NCBI RefSeq assembly: GCF_050749805.1
Contig: NZ_CP192738.1
Location: 2,108,001 to 2,172,000, forward strand
Direction of reading: 5' to 3'
From: Hahella sp018986435
GTDB lineage: Bacteria; Pseudomonadota; Gammaproteobacteria; Pseudomonadales; Oleiphilaceae
Length of the DNA: 64,000 nt
Position 1 is the stretch's first letter; every line of letters starts with the position of its first letter. The translations under genes and the position numbers were made by a program. Shown in pieces: positions 25,914 through 35,032 of this stretch. The notes beneath the pieces are model-generated. The model saw only the letters and a program-made list of their open reading frames with translations, made no database searches and was not told where the DNA came from.

Positions 25914-27569
25914 ATGCGGCGTTGGAATGGCTGGGGCGACGAAAATAATGGGATGGAGCTGCCGCCGGGCGGCGTTGGGTTTCTACATGAACGCGTTGGC
26001 AAGGCGACGCCGCTCGCTGACGCGTCGCTGGAGAGCGTGCTGGCGCGAACGCCGCCGTCGCGTGTGCCTGCGCATCCTCTGATTACCACTGACGCCGAGA
26101 CTCGCGTCAGACATGCGCGGGGGCAAAGTCTGCCGGACTGGCTGGCCATGCGCAGCGGCGATTTCGAGTTTTTCCCTGATGGCGTGGCCTTTCCCGAAAG
26201 CTCAGAAGACGTGCGCGAATTGCTGGACTTCTGTCTGGCGCGGGACATCGTGGTGATTCCCTACGGCGGCGGCACCAGCGTGGCGGGGCACATCAACCCG
26301 TTTGACTCGGACAAGCCCATCCTGACGATGGATATGGGACGTATGAACAGTCTGTTGGAGCTGGATGAAGAGAGCCAACTCGCGACTTTCGGGGCCGGCA
26401 CGCCTGGCCCGCATCTGGAAGCGCAATTGCGGGCGCGTGGTTACACCTTTGGACACTTTCCGCAATCCTTTGAACTGTCCACGGTGGGCGGTTGGGTGGC
26501 CAGCCGCTCCAGCGGGCAGCAGTCCCTGCGCTATGGTCGTATCGAGCAACTGTTTGCCGGCGGTCGCGTCGAGACGCCCCGGGGAACGATGTATATCCCC
26601 ACTTTTCCCGCCTCGTCGGCGGGGCCGGATATTCGTGAAATCATTCTGGGGTCGGAAGGGCGCATGGGAGTGCTCACGGAAGTGAAAGTGCGGGTGACGC
26701 CCCTGGCGGAAAAAGAAGATTTCTACGTCATCGTGTTCCCTTCCTGGACTCAGGCCAAAACCGCCGCCCGTGAGCTGGTTCAGGGCAAGGTGCAGTTGTC
26801 CATGCTGCGCGTCAGCAACGCGGTGGAGACGGAAACACAATTGGCGCTGGCGGGACATCCCAAACAGATCGAATGGCTGGAGCGCTATCTGAAGTGGCGC
26901 GGGGCAGGGGAAGGCAAATGCATGATGACCGTCGGCGTGACCGGAACCACCGAGCAGTGTCGCGCCGCCAGGAGCCAGCTCAATGTGCTGATCAAGCGTC
27001 GGCAGGGCGTCAACACCGGTACGTTACTGGGACGTAAATGGGCGCAAAAACGCTTCCTGATGCCATACCTGCGCGAAGCGCTATGGCGTGACGGCTATGT
27101 GGTGGACACCCTGGAAACCGCCACCGACTGGGATAATGTCGATCACCTGCTCAACAAAATCGAAGCCAATCTACGGGCAGGTCTGGAGCGGGAAGGGGAG
27201 CGAGTGCATGTGTTCACTCACTTGTCGCATTTCTACGGACAGGGCTGCTCCATATATACCACCTATGTTTTCAAATCCGGCTCCAGCTATGAGGAAACAT
27301 TGGCGCGTTGGGAGCGCATGAAAACCTCCACTTCCGACATGATTGTCAACAATCGCGGCACCATCAGTCACCAGCACGGTGTGGGTAAAGATCACGCGCC
27401 CTACCTGCCGGTGGAGAAAGGGGAGTTGGGCATGTGCGCGATTGCGGCCTTATGTCGCGAGTTCGACCCGCAACAACTGATGAATCCGGGAACCTTGATC
27501 GCCAGTGTGGAGGAGCCGCAAACCGCCGCAAAAAAAGCCGCCAAACGGGGTGATGTATGGACAACCTGA
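25914..27569 (+). CDS. FAD-binding oxidase, alkyl-dihydroxyacetonephosphate synthase-like
   Basis: GGGAGA lies before the ATG of this 551-residue protein. It begins MRRWNGWGDEN, which matches the start of eukaryotic alkyl-DHAP synthase (a WNGWG motif). The vanillyl-alcohol-oxidase-type FAD domain shows the pyrophosphate-binding PYGGGTSVAGHINP near residue 125, and the C-terminal HQHGVGKDHAPYLPVEKGELG motif is present. The known family exchanges an acyl for an alkyl chain on DHAP to make ether lipids; other members are oxidases of hydroxy acids. It is first gene of an operon and overlaps the next gene by 13 bases. Whether it makes or breaks ether lipids is not visible in the sequence. Confidence 0.87.
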   Translation: MRRWNGWGDENNGMELPPGGVGFLHERVGKATPLADASLESVLARTPPSRVPAHPLITTDAETRVRHARGQSLPDWLAMRSGDFEFFPDGVAFPESSEDVRELLDFCLARDIVVIPYGGGTSVAGHINPFDSDKPILTMDMGRMNSLLELDEESQLATFGAGTPGPHLEAQLRARGYTFGHFPQSFELSTVGGWVASRSSGQQSLRYGRIEQLFAGGRVETPRGTMYIPTFPASSAGPDIREIILGSEGRMGVLTEVKVRVTPLAEKEDFYVIVFPSWTQAKTAARELVQGKVQLSMLRVSNAVETETQLALAGHPKQIEWLERYLKWRGAGEGKCMMTVGVTGTTEQCRAARSQLNVLIKRRQGVNTGTLLGRKWAQKRFLMPYLREALWRDGYVVDTLETATDWDNVDHLLNKIEANLRAGLEREGERVHVFTHLSHFYGQGCSIYTTYVFKSGSSYEETLARWERMKTSTSDMIVNNRGTISHQHGVGKDHAPYLPVEKGELGMCAIAALCREFDPQQLMNPGTLIASVEEPQTAAKKAAKRGDVWTT

Positions 27570-29209
27570 GCTACTGGCGGCCACAGCAACGAGAAAAGCT
27601 TTGGGAGATGCTGGAGTCCGGCAAGCATGTCTGGGACATGGTGATTGTCGGCGGCGGCGTCACCGGCGCGGGTATTTTGAGGGAAGCCGTGAGATACGGC
27701 CTAAAGGCGCTGCTGGTGGAAAAGCGCGACTTCGCCTGGGGCGCTTCCAGTAAGTCATCGAAAATGGTGCATGGCGGGCTGCGCTATCTCGCCTCGGGGC
27801 AGATCTCGCTGACCCGTCACTCCGTGCGCGAGCGGCAGCGTCTATTGGAGGAAGCGCCTGGGCTGGTGGAGCCGCTTAACTTTTTGATGGGGCATTATCG
27901 GGGTGAATTTCCCCCGGGCTTTATTTTTCAGCGGGTGCTGGATGTATACGACCGCATGGCGGGCGCACGGAATCACGAAGCTTTTGCGCCGGAACAGGCT
28001 GCTTATCTGGTCCCGGGCATAAACGCCGAGGGGCTGCGCAGTCTTAGCCGCTTTGGCGATGCAGTGACGGACGACGCCCGGCTGGTGCTGAAAATTCTGC
28101 GCCAGGGCGTGGCGGAAGGCGGCGTAGCGGCGAATTACTGCGGCGCCAGAGAAATTGTGCGCGTCAACGGACGTATGCATGGCGTGGTGCTGCATGACGC
28201 CATCGCCGACCGCAATTGCGAAGTACGGGCGCGGGTCGTGGTGAACGCCACCGGCGCCTGGTCCGATCAATTACGCATGCAGGAAGGCTGCGATGCGCAA
28301 ATACGGCCTCTGCGCGGCAGTCATCTGGTTCTGCCTCACTGGCGACTGCCGGTCGCCTATGCGGTGAGCGGATTTCACCCGGATGATAAGCGTCCCGTTT
28401 TTGCGTTTCCCTGGGAAGGCGTCACCGTGGTGGGCACCACGGATCTCGATCACACACAGGATATGGAGCAGGATGTCAGCATCAGCGCCGCCGAAATGGG
28501 GTACTTGATGCGCGGCGTGAATCACATGTTTCCGTCCTTAGGATTGCAGCCGGAGGAGGTCATGTGTACTTACTCCGGCATTCGCCCTGTCGTATCCAGC
28601 GGCGCGGCGGACCCTTCCAAGGAAAAGCGTGAACATTCGATCTGGAATGATAATGGACTGATTTCCGTCGCCGGGGGCAAGCTGACCACATTCAGATTGA
28701 TTGCTTTGGATGTGTTGCAGGAAGCGGCCCGCTATCTCGACGGCGTGGCCTTCAATGCTTCGGACGCCCGGGTATTCGCCAATGGCGCGCCGCCATACAG
28801 CCCGGATTGCGGCGTCTCGGCGTCGGTGTATCGGCGGTTATGCGGACGCTACGGCTCTGCGGGGGCCGCAATGCTGGAGAAGGACAAAGAGCGCCTGCGG
28901 CCTATCGCCGGAACCAATCTGCTCTGGGGAGAGATTGATCACGCGCTGCAAAATGAATCCGTGGTTCATCTGGATGACCTGATGTTGCGACGCACCCGTC
29001 TGGGCCTGTTGGCGCCGAACGGCGCAGAGGCCATGCTGGAGGAAATCGGCCGGCGTTGTCAGCGCTATCTCGGCTGGTCGGAGGCGGTTTGGCGTGACGA
29101 GGCGAATCGTTACCGGAATCTGTTTCAGCGCCACTTTGGCGTACCAGGGATGACGGTGAACAATGAGGCGGCGCGGGCACAACGCAAGACTGAGGAGAGC
29201 GGGGCATGA
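27557..29209 (+). CDS. Glycerol-3-phosphate dehydrogenase, GlpD-like
   Basis: The 550-residue flavoprotein has the dinucleotide motif VIVGGGVTGAGILREAV (about 31-47) and the GlpA/GlpD signature SSKSSKMVHGGLRYLASGQ. The C-terminal GlpD cap domain covers about 400-540 with CGRYGS and RYLGW. It oxidises sn-glycerol 3-phosphate to DHAP at the membrane and feeds electrons to quinone. It overlaps the end of the flavoprotein gene by 13 bases and its own stop overlaps the kinase start by 4 bases (ATGA), so the three are translationally coupled. Whether it is the housekeeping enzyme is doubtful; the operon context suggests a specialised paralogue. Confidence 0.88.
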   Translation: MDNLSYWRPQQREKLWEMLESGKHVWDMVIVGGGVTGAGILREAVRYGLKALLVEKRDFAWGASSKSSKMVHGGLRYLASGQISLTRHSVRERQRLLEEAPGLVEPLNFLMGHYRGEFPPGFIFQRVLDVYDRMAGARNHEAFAPEQAAYLVPGINAEGLRSLSRFGDAVTDDARLVLKILRQGVAEGGVAANYCGAREIVRVNGRMHGVVLHDAIADRNCEVRARVVVNATGAWSDQLRMQEGCDAQIRPLRGSHLVLPHWRLPVAYAVSGFHPDDKRPVFAFPWEGVTVVGTTDLDHTQDMEQDVSISAAEMGYLMRGVNHMFPSLGLQPEEVMCTYSGIRPVVSSGAADPSKEKREHSIWNDNGLISVAGGKLTTFRLIALDVLQEAARYLDGVAFNASDARVFANGAPPYSPDCGVSASVYRRLCGRYGSAGAAMLEKDKERLRPIAGTNLLWGEIDHALQNESVVHLDDLMLRRTRLGLLAPNGAEAMLEEIGRRCQRYLGWSEAVWRDEANRYRNLFQRHFGVPGMTVNNEAARAQRKTEESGA

Positions 29210-30777
29210 CCACGGCCGCATCCGCCCGTACCTACGTAATGGCCATCGATAACGGCACTCAGAGTGTGCGCGCCCTGTTGATCGACGACCTTGGCAATGT
29301 AGTTGCTAAAGGCAAGCAGCCTATAGAGCCTTATTTCTCAGAGCAGCCAGGATGGGCGGAGCAGCGTCCTGAGTATTATTGGGAAGCGCTGGGAGAAGCT
29401 TGTCGTCTGATGTGGCGCGACAGTCCGGTGGCGCCTGAAACGGTAGCGGCGGTCACGGTGACGACGCAGCGCGGCACGGTCATTTGCGTTGATCGGGATG
29501 GGACGCCGTTACGCCCCGCTATCATCTGGCTGGATCAGCGCCATGCGCAGGCGGAGGATAAATTGGGCGGCGTCTGGGATGTATTGTTCAAAGTCGCCAG
29601 GGTGGAGGAAACCGTCAAGCGCTTTCGGGAAAAGACCCAGGCCAACTGGCTGGCGCAGCAGCAACCGGATCTCTGGCGGCGCACGCACAAGTTTCTGTTG
29701 CTTTCGGGTTATCTGAATTTTCGTCTGACCGGAAATTATGTGGACTCCATCGGCAGTCAGGTCGGATACATCCCCTTTGACTATAAAAAGCTACGCTGGG
29801 CGCCGGCGCGAGACTGGAAGTGGCGCGCGATGCCAGTATGCCCGGAGCAATTACCTGAATTGGTTGAGCCGGGGCGGCCGGCGGGAGCCTTGACAACTGA
29901 CGCCGCAGCCTGGTTAGGGTTACCCGCTGGCCTGCCGGTTATCGCCGCAGCGTCCGACAAAGCCTGCGAGATTATTGGTTCGGGCGGCTCAGCCCCTCAC
30001 ATCGGCTGCATGAGTTACGGCACCACCGCCACAATCAACGCCACTAACGCCAAGTATGTGGAAGCCATTCCTTATATGCCGCCGTATCCTTCCGCCATTC
30101 CCGGACGCTACTGTACGGAAGTCATGATTTATCGCGGTTTTTGGATGGTGAGCTGGTTCAAGAAAGAGTTTGGCCTGCGTGAGGAAGGCGTAGCGAAAGA
30201 ACGGGGCATTGAGCCGGAACAATTGTTCGACGAACTGGTCGACGCTGTACCGCCGGGTTCTATGGGGCTGACTTTACAGCCCTATTGGTCCCCCGGCGTG
30301 CGCAGCCCGGGACCGGAAGCGAAAGGAGCGATTATTGGTTTTGGCGACGTGCACACCCGCGCTCATATGTATCGTGCGATCTTGGAAGGACTGGCGTATG
30401 CGCTGAGGGAAGGGCGGGAAAAAATTGAGAAGAAGTCCGGCGTCAAAATGCGCGTGTTGCGCGTATCCGGCGGCGGTTCGCAGAGCGACGCCGCCCTGCA
30501 GTTGACGGCGGATATCTTCAACCTTCCCGTGGAGCGCCCTCACACTTATGAGACATCAGCGCTGGGCGCCGCCATTGATGCGATGGTAGGACTGGGCGTG
30601 CATCGGGATTTTGACGCCGCCATCGCCGCCATGACCCGGGTAGGGAAAACCTTTCAGCCGCGGCCTGAGGTGGTAAGCGTATACGAGCGTTTATATTCCG
30701 AGGTGTACTTGAAAATGTACCGGCAGTTGCAGCCTCTCTATCAATCCATCAGGGAGATAACGGGCTATCCGGGTTAG
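29206..30777 (+). CDS. FGGY-family carbohydrate kinase
   Basis: The 523-residue protein has the ATP/metal-binding start VMAIDNGTQSVRALLIDD, the FGGY N-domain hallmark TTQRGTVICVDRDGTPLRPAIIW, GCMSYGTTATINAT near the hinge, and the second FGGY signature YRAILEGLAYALREG plus VSGGGSQSDAALQLTADI. The family phosphorylates glycerol or related polyols and sugars. It resembles glycerol kinase in layout, but the substrate-binding stretch differs from GlpK enough that I leave the substrate open. It is last gene in the operon; ATGA overlap with the dehydrogenase gene. Confidence 0.87.
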   Translation: MTTAASARTYVMAIDNGTQSVRALLIDDLGNVVAKGKQPIEPYFSEQPGWAEQRPEYYWEALGEACRLMWRDSPVAPETVAAVTVTTQRGTVICVDRDGTPLRPAIIWLDQRHAQAEDKLGGVWDVLFKVARVEETVKRFREKTQANWLAQQQPDLWRRTHKFLLLSGYLNFRLTGNYVDSIGSQVGYIPFDYKKLRWAPARDWKWRAMPVCPEQLPELVEPGRPAGALTTDAAAWLGLPAGLPVIAAASDKACEIIGSGGSAPHIGCMSYGTTATINATNAKYVEAIPYMPPYPSAIPGRYCTEVMIYRGFWMVSWFKKEFGLREEGVAKERGIEPEQLFDELVDAVPPGSMGLTLQPYWSPGVRSPGPEAKGAIIGFGDVHTRAHMYRAILEGLAYALREGREKIEKKSGVKMRVLRVSGGGSQSDAALQLTADIFNLPVERPHTYETSALGAAIDAMVGLGVHRDFDAAIAAMTRVGKTFQPRPEVVSVYERLYSEVYLKMYRQLQPLYQSIREITGYPG

Positions 30778-30918
30778 ATTGCGATGTGATGAAGACGGAA
30801 ATTAGCGGGGAGATATAAACAAAACGGGGCGACAAACTGTCGTCACCCCAAAGAAACCTGCTAAGGATAAAAATGAAACAAAAAGGCAAGGAAACCTGGA
30901 GATCTGAATCCCAAAAGA

Positions 30919-30947
30919 AGCAGGGGGTACTACTTAACCCCCCTGCT
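30919..30947 (+). other. Strong hairpin of unknown role
   Basis: AGCAGGGGGT and the nearly complementary ACCCCCCTGCT face each other around an 8-10-base loop. It lies inside the doubtful 61-codon frame and could be an RNA structural element or attenuator. No T-run follows. Confidence 0.45.
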
Positions 30948-31220
30948 CTAAGTGGGGGATACTACTCAAATCCACGATTTAATCTTAGTGTCTGCCGGCC
31001 CGAATCTCAGTTGTGTTTGAGTAATGGGTTGTTTTGCTTTTGTAACAAAAGAATATAACGGAGCGGCTGCTGAAACATTTCTGTTATTGACGTAAGTATT
31101 TGTTATGCCCGGCCAGAAAGGGCTTTAAGTTTATAACCCGATTGGAATAAGGGGGTTACGTAAACAGTGGTTTTCTGGCAGTTTCGAAGCCAAGCTGATG
31201 AAGATTATCGAGCAGACATA

Positions 31221-31251
31221 AAAAAACCGGGAAAACTGTCCCGGTTTTTTT
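31221..31251 (-). terminator. Bidirectional terminator of the response regulator gene
   Basis: The stem AACCGGGA/TCCCGGTT with an 6-base loop is flanked by A-run and T-run on both sides, so it can end transcription from either direction. It sits 45 bases past the stop of the response regulator gene. Confidence 0.85.
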
Positions 31252-31295
31252 ATGGTGACGCCTCGGATCATGCGAGGATTGATTGCGAGACGAGG

Positions 31296-32282
31296 TTATT
31301 CTGCGTCTTTGGCTTCGTCGCTGACTTCCGGCCACAGCGCCAGAGCGATGGTGGCGGTCTCGTAGGCGTATTGCAGGCGGCGCAAGGCGACTTTTTCCAC
31401 TTGCTGGGCTTTTGGCGTCGTGGTGCTGCCGTCGATGGCGCACACGCTGGTGCCCGCCTGAACGGAAACGAAGCCCGCGGTGGTTTTGAACGCCTTCAGG
31501 TTGATGCCGTCGTGAATGCGGCGATAGCAGCTGGTCGTGCACTGCTCCAGACTGGAAAACTGGCCAATGACCGCGAACTGATTCTCGGAGATGCGACAGA
31601 CTGTATCCAGAGGTCGGGTCAGATGGCGCAGACGGCGAGATACGCCGTTGGCGATTTCTTCAAGAATGGCCGGGTTGAAGTGCTTCTTGATGGTCTGCCA
31701 GTTCTTGATGCCCAGCAACAGATAACTTGCCGCGCCGCCGCGGGATTCCATTTGACGCAGCGTATCGGTGAGGCGTTCGCGAGCCAGCACCTGATTGCCC
31801 AGACCGGTAGCCAGATCCAGCACATTGCGTTCCTGCAGTTCTTTGATGTTATCCATTAACAGTTGATTGGCCACCAGCAGGGTGTTCTGCATATCGGAAA
31901 TCCGGTCTGCGGCGAACACGCGGGGCAGCAATTGTTTGTTCATCTCAGATTTATAAACAAAGTCGTCGACGCCGCGATCAAAGGCTTCAGCCAGTGCTTC
32001 CACGCCTTCTTTGGCGGTCAGCAGAATAATGTAGGTAAAGTGATTACTGGCTTCGTCAAGTTGCCGAACCTTGGCCGTCAATTCCAACCCATCCATTTCG
32101 GGCATCAGCCAGTCGGCGATTAATACGCTGACGGCGCGTTCTTCAAGCATTTGCAGAGCGGAGGGGGCGTTGTGGGCGATACGCACATCATGATAACCGG
32201 AGTTTCTCAATGTCTTGGCGATCATGGCGCTGCTGAATTTGGCGTCGTCGACCACAAGGATGGATAAATCTAGATTCGGCAT
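31296..32282 (-). CDS. Response regulator with degenerate GGDEF domain
   Basis: The ATG at 32282 gives MPNLDLSILVVDDAKFSSAM and 328 residues; a TTG six codons upstream is an alternative. The receiver domain (about 5-125) has the acidic pair DD, phospho-acceptor Asp57 in IADWLMPEMDG, and the conserved Lys in VYKSEM. A GGDEF-like domain (about 155-300; LDLATGLGNQVLARERL) follows. Its active loop reads SENQF instead of GGDEF and no RxxD inhibitory site is present, so cyclase activity is very unlikely. It may bind GTP or act by protein contact. It is divergent from yajQ, with about 520 bases between. Confidence 0.87.
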   Translation of the reverse strand: MPNLDLSILVVDDAKFSSAMIAKTLRNSGYHDVRIAHNAPSALQMLEERAVSVLIADWLMPEMDGLELTAKVRQLDEASNHFTYIILLTAKEGVEALAEAFDRGVDDFVYKSEMNKQLLPRVFAADRISDMQNTLLVANQLLMDNIKELQERNVLDLATGLGNQVLARERLTDTLRQMESRGGAASYLLLGIKNWQTIKKHFNPAILEEIANGVSRRLRHLTRPLDTVCRISENQFAVIGQFSSLEQCTTSCYRRIHDGINLKAFKTTAGFVSVQAGTSVCAIDGSTTTPKAQQVEKVALRRLQYAYETATIALALWPEVSDEAKDAE

Positions 32283-32803
32283 GGAGTAAGTCCAGTTCAA
32301 CCTTATTGGTTATACATTTAAAAATTCTCGATAGTTCAATAAACGCTCCGACGGATGGGATCGCCGGGATGGGTTGTATGAAGAGAGAACTTTCGTAACC
32401 GGCCGCGATAATCGGCCCGGGCTTGCCCCGCCGTCAGGCCTGGGCGGTTGGTCCGGACGTGCGTTCTTGCAAGACTTTATTTGAAATAACTTAGTTGTCA
32501 GAAGTATAGCTGCATTTTTCGTGCGAGTTATAATAAACGGCTTGTAGTTTATTGCTATCGGACACATGGCGGATCTTGCCGACACGCCCAGGTGTAACGT
32601 TGTGTTTACAGTTTTGCATGCAGCCGCGTCAGGATCGCCTCCGCGGGGGTTGCCGGGAAAGCTATTTGTTAGTGTGTCGGCCAGGAATACTGCTGTGAGT
32701 CCGTATTCGTCGCGGAGCTGACGAAACACGCTCGCCAGGCGCGACCTTTACTGCGCGGGCGGGTATGATGGGCGCAAACGTTAATGACTATTTGGAGAAT
32801 TGA
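32283..32803. other. Intergenic between response regulator and yajQ
   Basis: 521 bases without a supported gene. A TATAAT box with moderate surroundings sits near 32528, far from yajQ. A 139-codon minus frame (32310-32729) has no ribosome-binding site or sensible composition. Confidence 0.45.
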
Positions 32804-33289
32804 ATGCCTTCGTTTGATATTGTTTCAGAAATAGACCGTCACGAACTCACCAACGCGGTGGACCAGGCCAATCGGGAACTGGAAATGCGGTATGACTTCC
32901 GGGGCGTCGAGGCTTCATTCACTCTGGCTGAAAAAGCGGTGGAAATGGCGGCGGAGCAGGAGTTCCAACTGGAGCAGATGCTGCTGATCCTCAACACCAC
33001 ATTGTCCAAACGCAAAGTCGATCTGCGCGTACTGGGCGACTCAACAGATCAAAAATCCGGCAAGCAAGTGAAGCGTTCTTACGCGCTGAAAGAAGGCCTG
33101 GAACAGAAAGTGGCGAAAGACATCGTCAAGAAGATCAAAGAAAGCAAAATGAAAGTGCAGGCCTCTATTCAGGGCGACCAAGTGCGCATTACCGGCAAGA
33201 AAAGAGATGATCTGCAAGAAGCCATCCAGTTGCTGCGCGGCGACGAGTCTCTGGATGTCCCAATGCAGTTCAACAATTTCCGCGACTGA
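32804..33289 (+). CDS. yajQ: YajQ family nucleotide-binding protein
   Basis: The 161-residue product matches YajQ throughout (MPSFDIVSEIDRHELTNAVD; ELEMRYDFRGVEASF; KDIVKKIKESKMKVQASIQG; KKRDDLQEAIQLLR). It is made of two ferredoxin-like domains. Members bind c-di-GMP in Xanthomonas and Pseudomonas and modulate transcription factors; earlier work showed nucleic-acid or nucleotide binding. GGAGA lies before the ATG. It is monocistronic. Proximity to a receiver-GGDEF gene is suggestive of c-di-GMP signalling. Confidence 0.95.
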   Translation: MPSFDIVSEIDRHELTNAVDQANRELEMRYDFRGVEASFTLAEKAVEMAAEQEFQLEQMLLILNTTLSKRKVDLRVLGDSTDQKSGKQVKRSYALKEGLEQKVAKDIVKKIKESKMKVQASIQGDQVRITGKKRDDLQEAIQLLRGDESLDVPMQFNNFRD

Positions 33290-33429
33290 TTTTTTCGGGC
33301 CGGTCCCAGGCTGGCCTTTTCTCACCGCATATTCTTACTACATAGTAAGCTTCAGGATGCTGGAGCTTTGCCTCGCCTGATTATATCCTGAGCCACAGAA
33401 TTTCTTCCGCAAACAAAAGGTTGTGAAAC

Positions 33430-35010
33430 TTGGAAACGCCGTCCTCCTGGCGCGACGGGGTGCGCTATTACCTCGACAAACGCCTGTTGACCATTTTTGT
33501 ATTTGGCATCTCCAGCGGCTTTCCCGCTGTCATGATTGGCTCGGCGGTCACGGCCTGGTTGAAGGACGTGGGCTATTCGCGCACGGATATCGGTTTTTTT
33601 GGTCTGGTGTTTCTGGCTTATTCGACCAACTTTTTGTGGTCGCCAGTGGCGGACCGCGTGCGCCTGCCCTGTTTGACCCGCGCGCTGGGACAGCGTCGCA
33701 GTTGGGTGCTGATGATGCAGGCTTTAGTGGCGGTATGTTGCTGGGCGATGTCAGGGGTGGATCTGGCGGACGACCTGCTCCTCGCCAAGTCCATTGCCCT
33801 GGCGCTGGCGTTTTTCGCGGCGACCCAGGATATCGCCATTGACGCCTATCGCATTGATGTGGTCCCGGAAGGCGACGGCAAGATGATGTCGGCGGCGTCC
33901 GCCATGGCCACCGCCGGTTGGTGGACAGGCTACGCCGGTCTGGGCGCCGCGCCTTTTATTCTGGTGGGGCGCTGGGACTGGGGGTGGGCCGACATGTATG
34001 TGTTGATGGCGGCCGTAGTCGTTCTGCTGATGGCGTTTACCTGGCTGGCGGCCAGCGAACCAACCAACAATCGCGAGGGCGGCCAGCAGGCGGCGGAATC
34101 CCGTTATGCACGGGTGCTGGGGTCAAAAGGCGAGGCGAAGCCGCTTGCCATGTTTGTCGCCCTGATGGTGATGATCGCGCTGGCGGTGTGGTCCATTATC
34201 GGCAAACCAGGGCTGGCGGAAGAGTGGCGCGCATCCACGCCGTTGACATTGTTTATCGCCATGGCGGATCTGGCGGCGTTGGCCTGGATGATCCGCACCT
34301 TGTGGCGTTGGGAGTCGCAAGCGGTGGAGGATACTCCTGAGAGTTCCACAATTCGCTGGGATCAACGCGCGCTTATTTGGCTGCTCACTACGTTTATCGA
34401 GCCCTTGGCGGAGTTCTTCCGCCGCAATGGCGTGCAATTGGCGGCGTCGATCCTGTTATTTATCTTCCTGTTCAAGATTGGCGAGGCCTTTCTCGGCAAG
34501 ATGTCGGTGGTTTTCTATAAAGAAGTGGGCTTCACGGACGAAGAAATTGGCATTTATTCCAAAGCGGTTACCTGGTGGGTGACCATCGTGTTCTCGATAT
34601 TGGGCAGTCTGGTCAATATCCGCTATGGGTTATATCGAGGCCTGATGATCGGCGGTATCGCTATGGCCGCCTCCAACCTGATGTTCGCAGCACTGGCGAT
34701 GGTGGGGCCGAGCGTGCCCATGCTGGTGTCGGCGGTGGTGGTGGATGGCTTCACCTCCGCCTGGTCTACTGTCGCCTTTGTGGCGTTTCTGTCCGTCATG
34801 TGCAACCGCGCCTTCACGGCGGCGCAGTATGCGTTGATGGCTTCCCTCGGAACCTTGGGGCGAACCTTGCTGGCCTCCTATAGCGGCGCGTTGGTGGACA
34901 GTCTCAATGGCGATTGGGTGATGTTCTTTATCATCACTACGTTGATGATTACGCCGAGCCTGATCTTTTTAACTTTCCTGAGGGTGCGTCTGGAAGCCGT
35001 TCTGAAGTGA
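33430..35010 (+). CDS. ampG: AmpG-family muropeptide/MFS transporter
   Basis: The TTG start has AAAAGG nine bases upstream. The 526-residue protein has about 14 membrane segments and the AmpG motifs YSRTDIGFFGLVFLAYSTNF, SPVADRVRLP, LGQRRSWVLMMQ and ATQDIAIDAYRID. AmpG imports GlcNAc-anhydro-muropeptides from the periplasm for cell-wall recycling and so feeds AmpR-type beta-lactamase induction. Its length (526) lies between E. coli AmpG (491) and longer pseudomonad forms. It is read alone; no ampD or nagZ is next to it. Confidence 0.9.
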   Translation: METPSSWRDGVRYYLDKRLLTIFVFGISSGFPAVMIGSAVTAWLKDVGYSRTDIGFFGLVFLAYSTNFLWSPVADRVRLPCLTRALGQRRSWVLMMQALVAVCCWAMSGVDLADDLLLAKSIALALAFFAATQDIAIDAYRIDVVPEGDGKMMSAASAMATAGWWTGYAGLGAAPFILVGRWDWGWADMYVLMAAVVVLLMAFTWLAASEPTNNREGGQQAAESRYARVLGSKGEAKPLAMFVALMVMIALAVWSIIGKPGLAEEWRASTPLTLFIAMADLAALAWMIRTLWRWESQAVEDTPESSTIRWDQRALIWLLTTFIEPLAEFFRRNGVQLAASILLFIFLFKIGEAFLGKMSVVFYKEVGFTDEEIGIYSKAVTWWVTIVFSILGSLVNIRYGLYRGLMIGGIAMAASNLMFAALAMVGPSVPMLVSAVVVDGFTSAWSTVAFVAFLSVMCNRAFTAAQYALMASLGTLGRTLLASYSGALVDSLNGDWVMFFIITTLMITPSLIFLTFLRVRLEAVLK

Positions 35011-35032
35011 AGGCGAGGGCGGCTGGTTCAGG

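Larger units (their letters stand above)
30778..31295. other. Intergenic with three hairpins and a doubtful small ORF
   Basis: No established gene in 518 bases. Elements seen: an interrupted hairpin at 30826-30849 (GGGGCGACA / TGTCG..CCCC), a strong hairpin at 30919-30947, and a terminator at 31221-31251. A 61-codon plus-strand frame (30873-31058, MKQKGKETWRSESQKKQGVL) follows AAGGAT but looks unlike a protein in its second half. Confidence 0.5.

Noticed and set aside
30873..31058. 61-codon frame after the kinase operon
   Set aside because: AAGGAT upstream is weak support and the frame spans a strong hairpin; kept only as part of the intergenic note.
32310..32729. 139-codon minus-strand frame
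   Set aside because: Proline- and arginine-rich nonsense-like composition, no start signal.
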